Part shown: one piece after another, positions 1 through 8,020 of the stretch
Layout: each line of letters begins with the position of its first letter
Position numbering within the stretch: the first letter of the stretch is position 1
From: Roseivivax sp. GX 12232
GTDB taxonomy: Bacteria; Pseudomonadota; Alphaproteobacteria; Rhodobacterales; Rhodobacteraceae
Direction of reading: 5' to 3'
Assembly: GCF_021272185.1 (NCBI RefSeq)
Contig: NZ_JAJSEC010000006.1
Span: 186,001 to 250,000, forward strand
DNA: 64,000 nucleotides
Translations under genes and position numbers: made by a program
The notes under the pieces: generated by a model
Databases searched by the model: none
Told to the model about the DNA's origin: nothing
The model's input: only the letters and a program-made list of their open reading frames with translations

Positions 1-625
1 TGAGCCCCTGGCGCGGCGAGAACATGATCTGCCAGATCAGCGTGACCACCGTCACCGAGAGCACCTGGCTCAGGAAGAACAGCGTGCGCAGCGCCGCCAT
101 GGCGCGGCTCTCGCGGTTGAGCGCCGCGGCCAGCACGAGCGCCGAAAGCGTCACCCCCGGCACCGCCAGCCCGACGAAGACCAGCGTGTTGCCGACGGTC
201 GGCCAGAAGCGGCGGTCGTACCAGCGGCCCTCCTCGCCCGGGTGCAGCCCGGCGATCAGCACCACCAGCGCCGCCACGACACCCAGCGCCAGGGCCGTGG
301 GCCGGCTCAGCCGCCCGGTCCAGCCGGTGAAGGCGGCACCGGCCAGCGCGGCCAGTCCGGCAAGCTGGATCAGCGGCGCGGCGAAGAGGCTCCACTCGAT
401 GTCCTTGCCCCACATGACCCGCTCGTAGTTGCGCAGGCCCACGTATTCCTTGGCCGCCGGGTTGAAGGCGACCTCGAGCAGGTTCCAGTCGTGCAGGCTG
501 ATCCAAACGCCGCGAAAGAAGGGATAGATCAGGAACAGCGCGTAGACCGCCAGGAAGGGCAGAAGCAGCGCATAGGCCGCCTGCGCCTGGCTCAGCGAAC
601 GTCCGATCTTGGGTCGCAGCGGCAT
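1..625 (-). CDS. Carbohydrate ABC transporter permease, MalF/UgpA-like (partial)
   Basis: The reading frame is open from an ATG preceded by GGGGAGGAG and runs off the left edge of the window, so only about the first 208 residues are present. The visible part has a hydrophobic first membrane segment near residues 16-38 (AAYALLLPFLAVYALFLIYP), the typical 'FxGLxNY' style region (YVGLRNYERVM), more hydrophobic stretches, and the NTLVFVGLAVPG and ALRTLFFL segments seen in inner-membrane subunits of sugar importers. The missing C-terminal part should hold the EAA loop that contacts the ATPase. It is divergent from a LacI-family regulator, which fits a sugar-uptake operon. The substrate is unknown. 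Confidence 0.85.
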   Translation of the reverse strand, partial: MPLRPKIGRSLSQAQAAYALLLPFLAVYALFLIYPFFRGVWISLHDWNLLEVAFNPAAKEYVGLRNYERVMWGKDIEWSLFAAPLIQLAGLAALAGAAFTGWTGRLSRPTALALGVVAALVVLIAGLHPGEEGRWYDRRFWPTVGNTLVFVGLAVPGVTLSALVLAAALNRESRAMAALRTLFFLSQVLSVTVVTLIWQIMFSPRQGL

Positions 626-767
626 CGGTCTCCTCCCCGTCCTTGGCCCGTGTCCTCTGCCTCGGGGCTTGCGCGGCCTCTCCTCTGGCGCGCCCGCCCC
701 GGACTCTTGCGGTGATCGCCGCGCCGGACCCGCCGCAAAGGGCGGTCCGCGGGCTGATTCCGCTTGT

Positions 768-795
768 GCTAATATTTTTAGCAATATTTATTAGC
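768..795. promoter_or_regulatory. Candidate LacI-family operator in the permease/LacI divergent region
   Basis: This is an AT-rich island in otherwise GC-rich DNA between the divergent permease and LacI genes. It holds nested inverted repeats: GCTAA-5 nt-TTAGC on the left, and outer arms GCTAATA and TATTAGC at the two ends. LacI-family regulators bind palindromes and commonly control a divergent transporter as well as their own gene. Binding is inferred from position and symmetry only. Confidence 0.5.
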
Positions 796-898
796 GGGAC
801 GCAAGACATTCCTGCGCCGGGGCTCCGGGGCCGGTGTTTCGCGCGCGGGGGCGCCGGTGTATGGCCGGTGACGGGAGCAACAGGCGGGGAGCCCAGGC

Positions 899-1930
899 AT
901 GGCCGCGGAGGAGACAGGCAAACCCCAGCGCGTCACCATGAAGGACGTCGCGCGCCAGGCCGGCGTGTCGCAGTCCACGGTCTCTTTCGTGCTGAACGGG
1001 CAAGAGGACATGCGCATCAGCGGCGAGACCCGGCGCCGGGTGCTCGAGGCGGTGAAAGCCCTTGGCTACCGCCCGCGCGGCGCGGGCCGACCGCCGCGCC
1101 AGCTGGGTCTGCGGGTGATCGGGGTGATGTTCGACCAGATCGCCACCAGCCCCTTCGCCGCCATCTCGGTCGACGGCATCCAGGAGGAGGCCTGGCAAAG
1201 CGGCGTGATGACCGAGGTCGTGATGACCGGCGGCGACCCCGATTACGAGGCCGCGGTGCTGCGCAAATGGCAGCAGGACGGGGTGCTCGGGGTGATCTAC
1301 GGCGCGATCCTGACCCGCGAGGCGCAGCCGCCGCCGGGGCTGGCCCAGCACCGCGCGGTGCTGCTGAACTGCCACGATCCCGAGGCGCGCTTTCCCTCGG
1401 TGGTGCCCGCTGAGCGGCGCGGCAGCGAGGCCGCGGTCCGCGCGCTGATCGCGGCGGGCCATGCGCGCATCGCCTATATCTCGGGCGAGCCCTGGATGGA
1501 GGCTTCCGAACAGCGGCTCGAGGGCTACGAGCGCGCCCTGCGCGCCGCGGGCCGCGCCGTTGATCCGGCGCTGGTGAAGGAGGGCAATTTCTTGCCCAGC
1601 GGCGGGCGCAGCGCCACGCTGGAGCTGATGCGCGGGCCGCTGCGGCCCGACGCGATCTACTGCGCCAACGACCTGACCGCGCTCGGCTGCTACGAGGCGC
1701 TGAAGGAGCTGGGCGAGACCATCGGAGAGACCATCGCGGTCATGGGCTACGACGACCAGGAGGTGGCGCAGCATCTCTCGCCGCAGCTCTCCACGGTGCT
1801 GCTGCCGCACCGCGAGATGGGCCAGCTCTGCGTGAAGCGGCTGCTGGCGGCGGAGCTGGACGGCGAGCAGGTGCGATTGGAATGCCCGCTGGTGCCGCGG
1901 GAGTCGCATGTGCTGCGGCCCGGGGGGTGA
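899..1930 (+). CDS. LacI-family transcriptional regulator
   Basis: The 343-residue product has the family's standard length and order. An N-terminal DNA-binding domain (VTMKDVARQAGVSQSTVS, about residues 13-31) is followed by a hinge, then a periplasmic-binding-protein-like ligand domain from about residue 70. The ligand domain includes the typical IAYISGEP and 'AIYCANDLTALG' segments and a late 'VMGYDD' motif. It probably represses the divergent sugar ABC operon until the imported sugar or a derivative binds. The start ATG is preceded by a weak GGGGAG. No paralogue of it occurs in the window. Confidence 0.92.
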   Translation: MAAEETGKPQRVTMKDVARQAGVSQSTVSFVLNGQEDMRISGETRRRVLEAVKALGYRPRGAGRPPRQLGLRVIGVMFDQIATSPFAAISVDGIQEEAWQSGVMTEVVMTGGDPDYEAAVLRKWQQDGVLGVIYGAILTREAQPPPGLAQHRAVLLNCHDPEARFPSVVPAERRGSEAAVRALIAAGHARIAYISGEPWMEASEQRLEGYERALRAAGRAVDPALVKEGNFLPSGGRSATLELMRGPLRPDAIYCANDLTALGCYEALKELGETIGETIAVMGYDDQEVAQHLSPQLSTVLLPHREMGQLCVKRLLAAELDGEQVRLECPLVPRESHVLRPGG

Positions 1931-1969
1931 GGGGTCGGGACGGCTTGGGGTCGAGCGGTTCGCGGGAGG

Positions 1970-2030
1970 GCGAGATTGGCGCCGGGCAGGCTTGAGGGAG
2001 CGCGAGGTTGGCACCGGCAAGCTCGCGGGA
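1970..2030. repeat. Imperfect tandem repeat downstream of the LacI gene
   Basis: Two copies of about 30 bases lie 32 bases apart; the first starts GCGAGATTGGCGCCGGG and the second GCGAGGTTGGCACCGGC. They sit in the gap between the convergent LacI and histidine kinase genes. No gene is apparent in the rest of the 1931-2177 gap. The function is unknown and the repeat may simply be a local duplication. Confidence 0.4.
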
Positions 2031-2177
2031 GTTCAGACCTGATCCAGACCAAGACAGCGCGGCTCGGCACGCTGGGCTTGCACCCGGCCTCGGGGCCAAC
2101 GCCTTCTTCCATCCGGCGAGCCCGCCGCCGACCTCACATCACGCATCCACCCGGCAGGCCCCCGCCCTGCCCCGGCC

Positions 2178-3827
2178 TCACTCCGCCGAGACACCCGGCA
2201 GGTCGATCACCTCGGCGCCGGGCGTGGCCTCGGCGGAGAGGTTGGGGAAGCGCACCACGAAGGTCGTGCCCGCGGATTTCGAGGTGTCGAAGGTGATCTC
2301 GCCCCGGTGCTGGTCGACGATGGCCTTCACCACGCTCATCCCCAGCCCGGTGCCGCCGCCGAAGCGGAAGCTTTCCTCGCCGCTGCGGGTGAAGCGGTCG
2401 TAGAGCACCGGCTGCAGCATTTCGGGGATGCCCGGGCCGTTGTCGCTGATCCAGAAGCCGGCGGGGTTGGTCACCAGCCCGACCTTGACCCGCCCGTGCT
2501 TGGGCGAGGCCTTGATTGCGTTCGACAAGAGGTTCGTCACCACCTGCTGCACCCGCGAGATGTTCACGAAGACCTCCGCCCCACCGCCCTCGGCGCCCAC
2601 GAAATCGAGGCTCACGTCGTTGGTATCGGCAAAAAGCTGGATGCCCTGGATCGCCTGCTTCAGCACCACGGCCAGGTCGGCCTCCTCGAAGGGGGACTGC
2701 CCGTCCTCGGCCTGCAGCCGGCCCGAGGTCAGGATGTCCTCGATCAGGCTTTCGGTCCGGGTCATGCCGTTCTCGGCCATGGTGATCAGGTGCTGACCCT
2801 CCTCGGGCAGCTTGTGGGCGTAGTTCCCCAGAAGCTGCAGCGCCCCCGAGACCACCGAGACCGGCGTCTTGATCTCGTGGCTGACCACCGAGATGGCGTG
2901 GTCGCGCTGCGCCTCGATGGCCTTGCGGCGCGTCAGGTCGCGGATCACCGCGAGATAGCCCAGACGTCGCCCGTCCTGGGTGGTCAGCGGCGCGGCATGG
3001 GTCTCGCCGGTGAAGGCCTCGCCGTCGCGGCGGCGGTAGGTCATCTCGTAGGGGTCGCCGACGCCGTTGGCGCCGGGGTTGAAGCGGCGCTGCCCGGTGG
3101 AATCATATTGGTCGAGGTCAGCGTAAAGCACCGATGTCTGCCGGCCCGCCAGCTCCTGCGTGCGGTAGCCGAAGGTCTTGCCGAAGGCCTCGTTCGTGAG
3201 CGTGATCCGGCGTTCGCGGTCGGCCACGATCAGCGCGTCGGGCATGGCCTGGATCACCGCCTTCAGAAGCGCCGATGTATCCAGCAGCTCCTGCTTTTCG
3301 ACCTCGAGCTGCCATTCCTTCGACAGCCATTTGCCGAAGAAGCGCACCAGCTCGACCTCCTTGATCGAGAAGGGGCGCTGGCGGGCGGCGGGGTCCGAGA
3401 AGTTCAGCGTGCCGATGGCCTGGCCATGCACGATCAGCGGTGCGCCGATATAGGCTTCGAGCCCGAAGTCGAGATAGCAGGGATGTTCCGCGATCTCGGA
3501 CTTGCCGGCGTGGTGGAAGCTGGTCACATCCTCGGCGGCCAGCGTGTGGCAGCAGTAGGTGCCCGAGACCTCGAAGATGGTGCCCGGCTCGGGGGGATCG
3601 AGCTCGAGGCCGGCGCTGTAGCGCACCTCGTAGCGGCCGTCCTGCACGCGGCTGACGATGCCGAGCGACAGGCCCAGCGTGCTGCACCCCAGCTCGAGCA
3701 GTTCCTGCGCCTTTTCGTCGATCGTGCGATCGGCGTCCGAGGCGAGGTAGTAGAGCCTGCGCAGGGAGGCGTCGATCGACGTGTCGGGCACGCCTTCGGT
3801 CAGGATCTCTGTCAGGATCTCGGTCAT
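2178..3827 (-). CDS. GAF-PAS sensor histidine kinase (orphan)
   Basis: The 549-residue kinase starts at an ATG giving MTEILTEIL. A longer upstream extension is open but basic, low-complexity and unlike any domain, so the internal start was chosen. Domains in order are: GAF at about residues 30-175, with a Cys/His-rich stretch (TYCCHTLAAED, then GLEAYIGAPL); PAS at about 190-305; dimerisation/phosphoacceptor helix with SHEIKTP (His317); and an HATPase domain with NLLSNAIKAS, SDNGPGIP and GGGTGLGMSVVK. No transmembrane segment is evident, so it is probably cytosolic and may sense a small molecule, redox or light. No response regulator lies in the window, so its partner is elsewhere. The upstream region has TTTGTATCGCGAGA, a weak match to the elements near the GntR genes. 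Confidence 0.9.
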   Translation of the reverse strand: MTEILTEILTEGVPDTSIDASLRRLYYLASDADRTIDEKAQELLELGCSTLGLSLGIVSRVQDGRYEVRYSAGLELDPPEPGTIFEVSGTYCCHTLAAEDVTSFHHAGKSEIAEHPCYLDFGLEAYIGAPLIVHGQAIGTLNFSDPAARQRPFSIKEVELVRFFGKWLSKEWQLEVEKQELLDTSALLKAVIQAMPDALIVADRERRITLTNEAFGKTFGYRTQELAGRQTSVLYADLDQYDSTGQRRFNPGANGVGDPYEMTYRRRDGEAFTGETHAAPLTTQDGRRLGYLAVIRDLTRRKAIEAQRDHAISVVSHEIKTPVSVVSGALQLLGNYAHKLPEEGQHLITMAENGMTRTESLIEDILTSGRLQAEDGQSPFEEADLAVVLKQAIQGIQLFADTNDVSLDFVGAEGGGAEVFVNISRVQQVVTNLLSNAIKASPKHGRVKVGLVTNPAGFWISDNGPGIPEMLQPVLYDRFTRSGEESFRFGGGTGLGMSVVKAIVDQHRGEITFDTSKSAGTTFVVRFPNLSAEATPGAEVIDLPGVSAE

Positions 3828-4172
3828 CTTGCACTGCCTCGGATTATTGTTCTGTTTCCACAATTCTGCCGGATTCTTTGTATCGCGAGAAGGTAAAACA
3901 ATGCTCACGTCCGCGGCTGGCGCGCGGGATTTTCGGCATTTTCCCCGCAGAGGGTCGTGCCGCCCCGGTTCGCGGGCAGATCGCGGGGCGGGTGGGGAAA
4001 GGCGTTGAAAACGCCGGGAATTCCCCGACACCCCGGCTGGATACCCGGGATTTCAGGGAAATTCGCAGAAAAATCACTGGGTTTCCTCGCGCGCGGAGGC
4101 GCGGGAAAGGCGGGCGTGACCGCCCATGTCCTCTGGACAAATGGCCACAATACTGCTCAAAGTTTATCTACC

Positions 4173-4180
4173 TGTATACC
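4173..4180. promoter_or_regulatory. GTATAC-type element upstream of GntR gene
   Basis: The sequence CCTGTATACCGG holds the self-complementary core GTATAC in an AT-rich setting. FCD-type GntR regulators such as UxuR/ExuR bind palindromes with this core. The element lies about 180 bases upstream of the GntR start and could be a distal operator. A single core by itself is weak evidence; the case rests on its recurrence through the window. Confidence 0.4.
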
Positions 4181-4304
4181 GGGATATAGCTCGGCACTTT
4201 CGGGCGACAATGTGGCTTTTTCGCGACTATGGCAAGCTTTATCGCCTTTTTCTCGCGGGTTGGCCTAAACTATTAACGTGTATTTAGCACGTTTCGACAC
4301 ACGC

Positions 4305-4331
4305 TTGACTTGCAGCGTCCAGCTGTATACA
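4305..4331 (+). promoter_or_regulatory. Promoter with overlapping TGTATACA operator for the GntR gene
   Basis: A TTGACT hexamer at 4305-4310 is followed after 15 bases by TATACA, which could serve as the -35 and -10 boxes although the spacing is short. The -10 hexamer lies inside the perfect 8-base palindrome TGTATACA at 4324-4331. A repressor bound there would block polymerase, so negative autoregulation by the adjacent GntR protein is plausible. This is inferred from sequence alone. Confidence 0.5.
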
Positions 4332-4359
4332 TGTTTTCGGCAGTTGATCTGGGAATCCC

Positions 4360-5043
4360 ATGGCCACCACAGAGCTACGCACCTACGACGATACGCTCGA
4401 TGTCGTGCTGACCAAGGTCCTGCTCGCACCCACCGACACGACAACCGTCCTGCATGAAACCGCCCTGGCCGAAGAGCTGGGCGTGTCGCGCACGCCAGTC
4501 CGTCAGGTGCTTCAGGAACTGGCCATCGCCGGGCTCGTGGAAACCCGGCCGGGCGTCGGCACGGTGATCTCTAGCCTTTATGACACCGACCGCGGCATGG
4601 CCTTCAAGGTCTACGCCGAGATCGCCACCGCCGCCGCCAATTGCTGCGTCGGCGCCAAGGTCGACGACGGCGCCAAGATCGAGATGGTCGGCCAGTCGCT
4701 GGTCGCCCAGAACACCACCGAACATTCGATGGACCTCTACGCCCGCTACGCGATCAGCATCTGCCGCTCCATGGCCTCGATCCTGCCCGACGACGTGCTG
4801 GCCCATGCGCTGACCGTGGCGCATTGGCGGGTGATCCGCTGGCGGGTGGCCGATTACGCCGCCGACCCCGACGGCTGCTGGCGCGCGCTGCAGGAGAACC
4901 TGCAGAAGGTCGTGGTGGCGATGATGCGCAACAACGCCTCCGAGACGATGCGCGTGGCCGCGGGCATCACCTCCCAGCTCGCCGAGGGCGCGCAGGAGGA
5001 CTACCCCCGCGCGGTTCCCAGCGACGCGCAGCGGATGGGCTGA
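4360..5043 (+). CDS. GntR-family transcriptional regulator
   Basis: The 227-residue protein has an N-terminal winged helix with the hallmark LAEELGVSRTPVRQVLQELA (about residues 46-65) and then GLVETRPGVGTVIS. An all-helical C-terminal domain of FCD-like length follows but is poorly conserved, with Cys pairs (ANCCVG) and AHALTVAHWRVIRWRVADY. It likely senses an organic acid or amino-acid-like ligand. It is convergent with the dipeptide-type ABC operon and divergent from the histidine kinase. A palindromic element overlaps its promoter, suggesting autoregulation. Its target operon is not certain; the adjacent ABC operon is one candidate. Confidence 0.85.
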   Translation: MATTELRTYDDTLDVVLTKVLLAPTDTTTVLHETALAEELGVSRTPVRQVLQELAIAGLVETRPGVGTVISSLYDTDRGMAFKVYAEIATAAANCCVGAKVDDGAKIEMVGQSLVAQNTTEHSMDLYARYAISICRSMASILPDDVLAHALTVAHWRVIRWRVADYAADPDGCWRALQENLQKVVVAMMRNNASETMRVAAGITSQLAEGAQEDYPRAVPSDAQRMG

Positions 5044-5050
5044 GGCCCCG

Positions 5051-5070
5051 GGCCGGGGTCTCCCCCGGCC
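5051..5070. terminator. GC hairpin between convergent GntR and ABC operons
   Basis: GGCCGGGG, a 4-base loop and CCCCGGCC form a perfect 8-bp stem just after the GntR stop and before the end of the ABC operon. There is no T run on either side, so it would be a weak intrinsic terminator at best. Confidence 0.35.
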
Positions 5071-5119
5071 TCAGTCCTACAACCTCTTCAAGGACACGCC
5101 CAAGACCGCCCGCCCGGCC

Positions 5120-6085
5120 CTATTCGGCCAGGTGGCAGGCGACCCGCGTTTCGCCCAGGCGGCGCAGCTCGGGACGCTCCTTGCGGCAGCGGTCCACCGC
5201 GATCGGGCAGCGCGGGTGATAGGGGCAGCCCGGCGGCGGGTTGATCGCATCCGGGATCTCGCCCTTCGGCGGTTCGACCTCGCGCCCGAAGGCATCCATG
5301 CGCGGCGCGGCGTCGAAGAGCATCTGCGTATAGGGATGCTTGGGATCATCGAAGAGCCGGTCGCGCGGCGCCTCCTCGACCAGCCCGCCGAGGTAGAGCA
5401 CGCCGATCTTGTCGGCCATATGGTGCACCACCGTCAGGTCGTGGCTGATGAAGAGATAGGTCAGCCCCAGCTCCTCGCGCAGGTCGGACATCAGGTTCAG
5501 CACCTGGCTCTGCACCGAGACGTCCAGCGCCGAGGTCGGCTCGTCGCAGACGATGATCCGCGGACCCGCCGCCAGCGCCCGCGCGATGCAGATCCGCTGC
5601 CGCTGGCCGCCCGAGAACTCGTGCGGATATTTGCCCGCATCCGCCCCCGAGAGGCCCACCTGTTCGAGCAGCCGTTCCGCCAGCCCGTCGGTCTTGCCGC
5701 CGCGCACGGCGACCGGCTCGGCGATGATGTCGCGCACCGTCCAGCGCGGGTTCAGCGAGGCATAGGGATCCTGGAAGATCATCTGGATCTCCGAGCGGAT
5801 CGACTCGATCTTCTCGGCATCGGTCTCGGTCGCGAGATCGACGCCGTCGACCTCGACGTGGCCCTCGGAGGGCGGCACCAGGCCCACGATGATCTTGCCG
5901 ATGGTCGACTTGCCCGAGCCGGATTCGCCCACCAGCGCGTAGACGGAGTTTTCCTCGATCTCGAAGCTGACCTCGGAGACGGCGGTCAGAAGCGCCCGGG
6001 GGCTGCGCTCGATCACCCGGTTCAGCCAGGGTTTCGAGACATCGAAGATACGGGTGAGGTCCGAGACTTTGACGATCGCGCTCAT
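5120..6085 (-). CDS. Dipeptide/oligopeptide-type ABC transporter ATP-binding protein (DppF/OppF-like)
   Basis: The 321-residue ATPase has Walker A GESGSGKST (about 53-61), signature SGGQRQRICIARAL, Walker B IIVCDEPTSALDVS and an H-loop SHDLTVV. The C-terminal oligopeptide-transporter extension contains GCPYHPRCPIAVDRCR, the Cys-rich motif this subfamily often uses for an Fe-S cluster. It pairs with the adjacent DppD-like ATPase to drive import. Its start overlaps the DppD stop (ATGA), so the two are translationally coupled. It is the last gene of the leftward operon. Confidence 0.93.
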   Translation of the reverse strand: MSAIVKVSDLTRIFDVSKPWLNRVIERSPRALLTAVSEVSFEIEENSVYALVGESGSGKSTIGKIIVGLVPPSEGHVEVDGVDLATETDAEKIESIRSEIQMIFQDPYASLNPRWTVRDIIAEPVAVRGGKTDGLAERLLEQVGLSGADAGKYPHEFSGGQRQRICIARALAAGPRIIVCDEPTSALDVSVQSQVLNLMSDLREELGLTYLFISHDLTVVHHMADKIGVLYLGGLVEEAPRDRLFDDPKHPYTQMLFDAAPRMDAFGREVEPPKGEIPDAINPPPGCPYHPRCPIAVDRCRKERPELRRLGETRVACHLAE

Positions 6086-7068
6086 GCAGTGGCCTTGGTC
6101 TTGTCGGTCAGGGGGAACCAGCAGGCCGCACGCCCGTCGCAGGCCGAGAGGCTCGGCGGCGGGTCCTGGCGGCAGGCGGCTTCGGCCCGGTCGCAGCGCG
6201 GATGGAAGGCGCAGCCCGCGGGCAGGTTGTCGAGGCGCGGCATGGCGCCGGGGATCTGGCGCAGCCGCTTCTGGCCGCGGCTGGCCAGCGGCGTCGAGGC
6301 CATGAGCCCCGCGGTATAGGGGTGCCGGGCGTTGGTGATCACCTCGCGCACCGGGCCGAGCTCGGCCAGGCGGCCGGCATACATCACCGCGACGCGGTCG
6401 GCGGCCTCGGCGATCACGCCCATGTCGTGGGTGACCAGCATGACCGCCACGCCCTTTTCGCGGCAGAGCCGCTTCAGGAGCGCCACGATCTGGGCCTGCA
6501 CCGAGACGTCGAGCGCGGTGGTCGGCTCGTCGGCGATCACCAGGTCGGGCTCGGCGCAGAGCGCCAGCGCGATCACCACGCGCTGCCGCATCCCGCCCGA
6601 GAACTCGTGCGGATAGGAGCCGATGCGCTGCGAGGCCGCCGGGATGCCGACCTCGTCGAGCGCCGCGATGGCGCGGCGGCGGGCCTCGGACTGGCCCACG
6701 TCAAGGTGCTCGGTGATGGTCTCGGTCAGCTGCTCGCCCACCGTCAGAAGCGGGTTCAGCGAGGTCAGCGGATCCTGGAAGATCATCCCCATCTTGCGCC
6801 CGCGCAGCTTGCGCAGCCGCTCGCCCTTGAGCTGGTGCACGGGCTCGCCGCCCAGGAGCACCTCGCCCGAGACGATGCGCGCGGGCCGGTCCAGAAGGCC
6901 GATCACCGCGTTGCCGGTCATCGACTTGCCGGCGCCGGATTCGCCCACCACGCCGAGGATCTCCCCGGCGTGGATGTCGTAGCTCACCTGGTTCACCGGC
7001 CGCAGGACTCCACGGCGCGTTGGAATTTCCACGACCAGGTCGCGGACGGACAGAACGGGTGTGCTCAT
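6082..7068 (-). CDS. Dipeptide/oligopeptide-type ABC transporter ATP-binding protein (DppD/OppD-like)
   Basis: The 328-residue ATPase has Walker A GESGAGKSM (about 42-50), signature SGGMRQRVVIALAL, Walker B DLVIADEPTTALDV and VTHDMGVIAEAADRV. The C-terminal oligopeptide domain carries GCAFHPRCDRAEAAC. The residue after the Walker A GKS is Met rather than Thr; this is common in DppD proteins and does not imply loss of activity. It lies 4 bases after the permease stop and overlaps the next ATPase by 4 bases. Confidence 0.93.
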   Translation of the reverse strand: MSTPVLSVRDLVVEIPTRRGVLRPVNQVSYDIHAGEILGVVGESGAGKSMTGNAVIGLLDRPARIVSGEVLLGGEPVHQLKGERLRKLRGRKMGMIFQDPLTSLNPLLTVGEQLTETITEHLDVGQSEARRRAIAALDEVGIPAASQRIGSYPHEFSGGMRQRVVIALALCAEPDLVIADEPTTALDVSVQAQIVALLKRLCREKGVAVMLVTHDMGVIAEAADRVAVMYAGRLAELGPVREVITNARHPYTAGLMASTPLASRGQKRLRQIPGAMPRLDNLPAGCAFHPRCDRAEAACRQDPPPSLSACDGRAACWFPLTDKTKATA

Positions 7069-7072
7069 CGCC

Positions 7073-8020
7073 TCACCTCAGTTTCGGATTGAGCGCATCG
7101 CGCAGCCAGTCGCCCAGAAGGTTGATCGACAGGGCCAGCGCCAGCAGGGTCACGGCGGGGAAGAACAGGATCCACCATTCGCCGGAGAACATGAACTCCT
7201 GGCCGATGCGGATCAGCGTGCCGAGCGAGGGTTTCGTCGGCGGCGCGCCCACGCCCAGAAAGGACAGCGTCGCCTCGGCGATGATCGCCAGCGCGAGGCT
7301 GATGGTCGCGATGACCAGCACCGGGTTCAGCACGTTGGGCAGGATGTGCCGCAGCATGATCGAGAAGGGCGAGCGCCCGATGAGCCGCGCCGCCTGGACG
7401 TATTCGCGGTTCTTCTCGACCAGCGTGGCGCCGCGCACCACGCGGGCGAACTGCACCCAGTCCGACAGGCCGATCGCCAGGATCAGCACCCAGATCGCCA
7501 TCTGGTCGCGGTATTCCGGCGGGGTGATGCCCTTGGCGATGCCGAAGATCAGCATGGCCACGAGGATCGCCGGGAAGGTCAGCTGGATGTCGGCGATGCG
7601 CATGATCACCGTCTCGGTCCAGCCGCCGAGGTAGCCCGCGAGCAGCCCCAGCAGCACCCCGATCACCATGGCCAGCATCACCGCGGCGAAACCCACGAAA
7701 AGCGAGATCCGCATCCCGTAGAGGATCGTCGAGAAGACGTCGCGGCCCTGGTCGTCGGTGCCGAGCAGGAAGTAGTCCTGGGTGAACTGGTTCGGCTGCC
7801 CCGGCGGGGTGAAACCGTTCATCAGGTTCAGCGTGGCGGGATCGAAGGGATTGTGCGGCGCCACCAGCGGCGCGAAGACGGCCGCGAGGATCAGGATCGA
7901 CACAACCACCGCCGAGACCACCGCGACGGGGGTATGGCGGAAGGAATAGGCCAGATCGCTGTCCCAGGCGCGGGCCAGCCGTCCCGGCCGCACCTTGGCT
8001 TCGGTCTGCACTTCGGACAT
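7073..8020 (-). CDS. Dipeptide/oligopeptide-type ABC transporter permease (DppC/OppC-like)
   Basis: The 315-residue membrane protein starts at MSEVQTEAK, where its ATG overlaps the upstream stop as TGATG; an open extension upstream is a shadow of the neighbouring gene. It has an N-terminal transmembrane helix (VAVVSAVVVSILILAAVF), the DppC hallmark LLGTDDQGRDVFSTILYGMR, and the EAA-type loop around EYVQAARLIGRSPFSIMLRH before PNVLNP. It forms the channel together with the DppB-like subunit. Confidence 0.92.
   Translation of the reverse strand: MSEVQTEAKVRPGRLARAWDSDLAYSFRHTPVAVVSAVVVSILILAAVFAPLVAPHNPFDPATLNLMNGFTPPGQPNQFTQDYFLLGTDDQGRDVFSTILYGMRISLFVGFAAVMLAMVIGVLLGLLAGYLGGWTETVIMRIADIQLTFPAILVAMLIFGIAKGITPPEYRDQMAIWVLILAIGLSDWVQFARVVRGATLVEKNREYVQAARLIGRSPFSIMLRHILPNVLNPVLVIATISLALAIIAEATLSFLGVGAPPTKPSLGTLIRIGQEFMFSGEWWILFFPAVTLLALALSINLLGDWLRDALNPKLR

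Larger units (their letters stand above)
3828..4359. other. Divergent regulatory region between histidine kinase and GntR gene
   Basis: This 532-base gap holds no convincing gene; the short frames open in it are low-complexity and arginine/proline-rich. The kinase-proximal part is GC-rich with GGGAATTCCCC-like symmetry. The right half becomes AT-rich and carries two GTATAC elements and a promoter-like stretch, listed separately. Confidence 0.6.

Noticed and set aside
3828-4031. N-terminal extension of 68 residues for the histidine kinase.
   Set aside because: It is Arg/Pro-rich without family similarity and would occupy the promoter; the internal ATG begins the conserved protein.
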